DNA of 9,115 nt from contig CALLUT010000164.1 in assembly GCA_938010495.1 (NCBI GenBank), forward strand, positions 1 to 9,115. The letters run 5' to 3'. The notes beneath the pieces were generated by a model that ran no database searches, was not told the origin of the DNA, and saw only the letters and a list, made by a program, of their open reading frames with translations. The position numbers and the translations under genes were made by a program. Within the stretch, counting starts at the first letter, position 1, and the number at the start of each line of letters is the position of its first letter. Source of the stretch: Candidatus Absconditabacterales bacterium (GTDB lineage Bacteria; Patescibacteria; JAEDAM01; Absconditabacterales; Absconditicoccaceae). Positions 7,840-9,115 of the stretch are shown in pieces.

Positions 7840-9115
7840 ATGAGAACATCTTTCCCGTCTCTTTATACCTCTAAAAGCTTCTACCTGAAGGGGCTTATTA
7901 TAATTGGTATGTTTTTATTTTTGAGTGTTGGAGAAGGGTTTACTCAGGCAAACTTACCAGTTATGGATCCACTTGATTCATCAACATATACATGTGATGA
8001 ATGCTCATTTGATTCAGATTGTGCAACTTGAATGAGATGTGAAAATTGAATTTGTCTTTGGTTTAGAGATGAAGACCAGTGTGTAACCGATGCTGACTGT
8101 TATGGTTGATGATCATACACTCCAATTACTGATGAAGTTTTTATTAATGAATATCAAAGTTCTACTGGTTTATGGCATATGACTTCCGTAGCAGGGCCAC
8201 TAACGTGTGCGGAGCAGTCTCCTGGTGGGACTACTTTTTGTAGTGCGTGATGATGATCCTGAGCTGGATCAATATCAATTTGAATATGTGAATGTTGAAA
8301 TTGACAGTTAGAAGATGACTTTATTAATTCAGCAAATAATGAACAATGTGATAGTTGATTAAATTGTAATTCATCATGTATGTGTGAAAGTTGATATATG
8401 CCTGATCCAAATGGGAATGGTTGTATCTCATATGATTGTCAAGCGCAATATGATGATGGGTATTTTACATTAGAGGTGTCTGAATGTGAAGCTCTAGTTG
8501 ATTTATATAATTCAACGAACTGAGACTGATGGAACGATTGAGATACTCCTTCTTGAAATTCTGATTCTTGGAAAATACACTGATCTGACCCTTGTGATTG
8601 GTATTGAGTTACTTGTTGATGAAATAATGTTACAATGATTTCTATGTTTGATAACGGTCTTTCTTGAACGCTACCGACCACAATATGAGATTTTTCTAGT
8701 TTAGATACTTTAAACTTTGATAATAATGGCTGAATTTCTTGAAATATGCCTTCCGAAATATGAAATCTAAGTTCATTGATTTATTTGAACCTTTCCGATT
8801 CGGGAATGTCTTGATCATTGCCTGGTAGTATATCAAGTTTATCTTCACTTGAAACTTTAATGTTATCATTTGCTAATTTTTCTTGACCAATAGATGATAT
8901 TATGTCATTAACTAACTTAGTAGATTTACGTATTCAATGAAATAATTTTAGTTGATCAATTCCTTCATCAATTTGAAACTTATCTTCATTAGAAAAATTT
9001 ATAGCTTCATTTAATAATTTTAGCTGAAGTATTCCTTCCTGATTGTGAACAATATCAAGCCTTGAAACTATTACTTTAAATTCAAATGATCTTTCATGAA
9101 TTATTCCACCATTAA
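7840..9115 (+). CDS. Secreted cysteine-rich leucine-rich-repeat protein, plant-type LRRs (3' end outside the window)
   Basis: The frame is open from the ATG past the window edge (425 residues seen). Residues 1-37 form a signal peptide: a basic start, hydrophobic core LIIIGMFLFL and cleavage likely after TQA. A cysteine-rich region follows (about 52-200), with short knots such as CDECSFDSDC and an EGF-like CNSSCMCESGY plus PDPNGNGC. A cap of the LRRNT type (about 216-260) has ECEALVDLYNSTNGDGW and DPCDWYGVTC. Then come at least six repeats of about 24 residues in the plant-specific register LxxLxLxxNxxSGxIPxxIGNLSS. In bacteria such proteins are usually exported and bind other proteins or cells, so a surface adhesin or host-contact role is inferred. 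The gene has its own candidate promoter after a terminator. Sorting signals and any membrane anchor lie beyond the window. TGA encodes most glycines, including the SG of the repeats. Confidence 0.88.
8629..9114 (+). repeat. Array of about 72-bp units encoding plant-type leucine-rich repeats
   Basis: Six complete units and the start of a seventh encode 23-25-residue repeats with the core (N/F)xxSGxxPxxIGxLSSLExL. Units 5 and 6 are the most alike (GNNFSGSIPSSIGNLSS and FNNFSGSIPSGLGTISS). Unit 4 is degenerate (SGPIDDIMSLTN) and one residue short. Conservation is mainly at protein level, so this is a diverged array rather than a recent tandem expansion. Confidence 0.85.

Noticed and set aside
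1..9115. Many in-frame TGA codons as frameshifts or pseudogenes
   Set aside because: They fall on conserved glycines and the frames run unbroken to TAA/TAG, so recoding explains them and decay does not.
1..9115. TGA read as tryptophan (code 4, Mycoplasma-like)
   Set aside because: It would put Trp at the Walker A, KH GxxG and GGGGH glycines; Trp is separately written TGG.
1..9115. tRNA, rRNA, CRISPR, insertion sequence or attachment site
   Set aside because: No cloverleaf-like GTTCRANNC element, regular repeat-spacer pattern, transposase motif or terminal inverted repeat was seen, and coding sequence fills nearly all of the window.

Overview
The window reads as the chromosome of a bacterium that uses genetic code 25, in which UGA encodes glycine. 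This code is known from Candidatus Absconditabacteria (SR1) and Gracilibacteria (BD1-5) within the Patescibacteria (CPR). Read with the standard code, every gene here is shattered by TGA. With TGA as Gly, seven long uninterrupted frames fill almost the whole window, each closed by TAA or TAG or by a window edge. The glycines of the Walker A loop, the KH GxxG loop, the DHH-family GGGGH motif and the pyruvate kinase NLSHG motif are all or mostly written TGA. The DNA is AT-rich (about one third GC by eye), intergenic space is minimal, and no tRNA, rRNA, CRISPR array or mobile element was seen.

Layout. At the left edge is the 3' end of a plus-strand gene of unknown function (to 407). It is convergent, with a 2-base gap, to a five-gene minus-strand operon (6269 down to 410). 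In order of transcription the operon encodes an archaeal-type PilT-family ATPase with a KH domain but no PIN domain, a pyruvate kinase homologue with a damaged metal site, a CaCA-type Na+/Ca2+ exchanger, a DHH/DHHA1 oligoribonuclease/phosphatase (NrnA-like), and a two-domain dCTP deaminase. Internal spacings are 41 nt, 8 nt, 1 nt and a 7-nt overlap. An 81-bp divergent intergenic region (6270-6350) holds the operon promoter and the start of a plus-strand gene for a 444-residue polytopic membrane protein (6350-7684). That gene ends at a 12-bp perfect-stem terminator (7712-7744). The right end is the 5' part of a secreted cysteine-rich, plant-type leucine-rich-repeat protein (from 7840, running off the window).

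Function. The operon mixes RNA/nucleotide metabolism (KH-ATPase, NrnA-like enzyme, dCTP deaminase) with central metabolism (pyruvate kinase homologue) and cation homeostasis. This suits a scavenging, host-dependent cell that breaks down short oligonucleotides and rebalances deoxynucleotides. The LRR protein is a plausible cell-surface or secreted contact protein. The promoter in front of the ATPase gene puts the predicted transcription start at or one base before its ATG, suggesting leaderless mRNA. A weaker pattern in front of the pyruvate kinase gene points the same way. These functional links are inference; the gene identities rest on motifs read in the translations.
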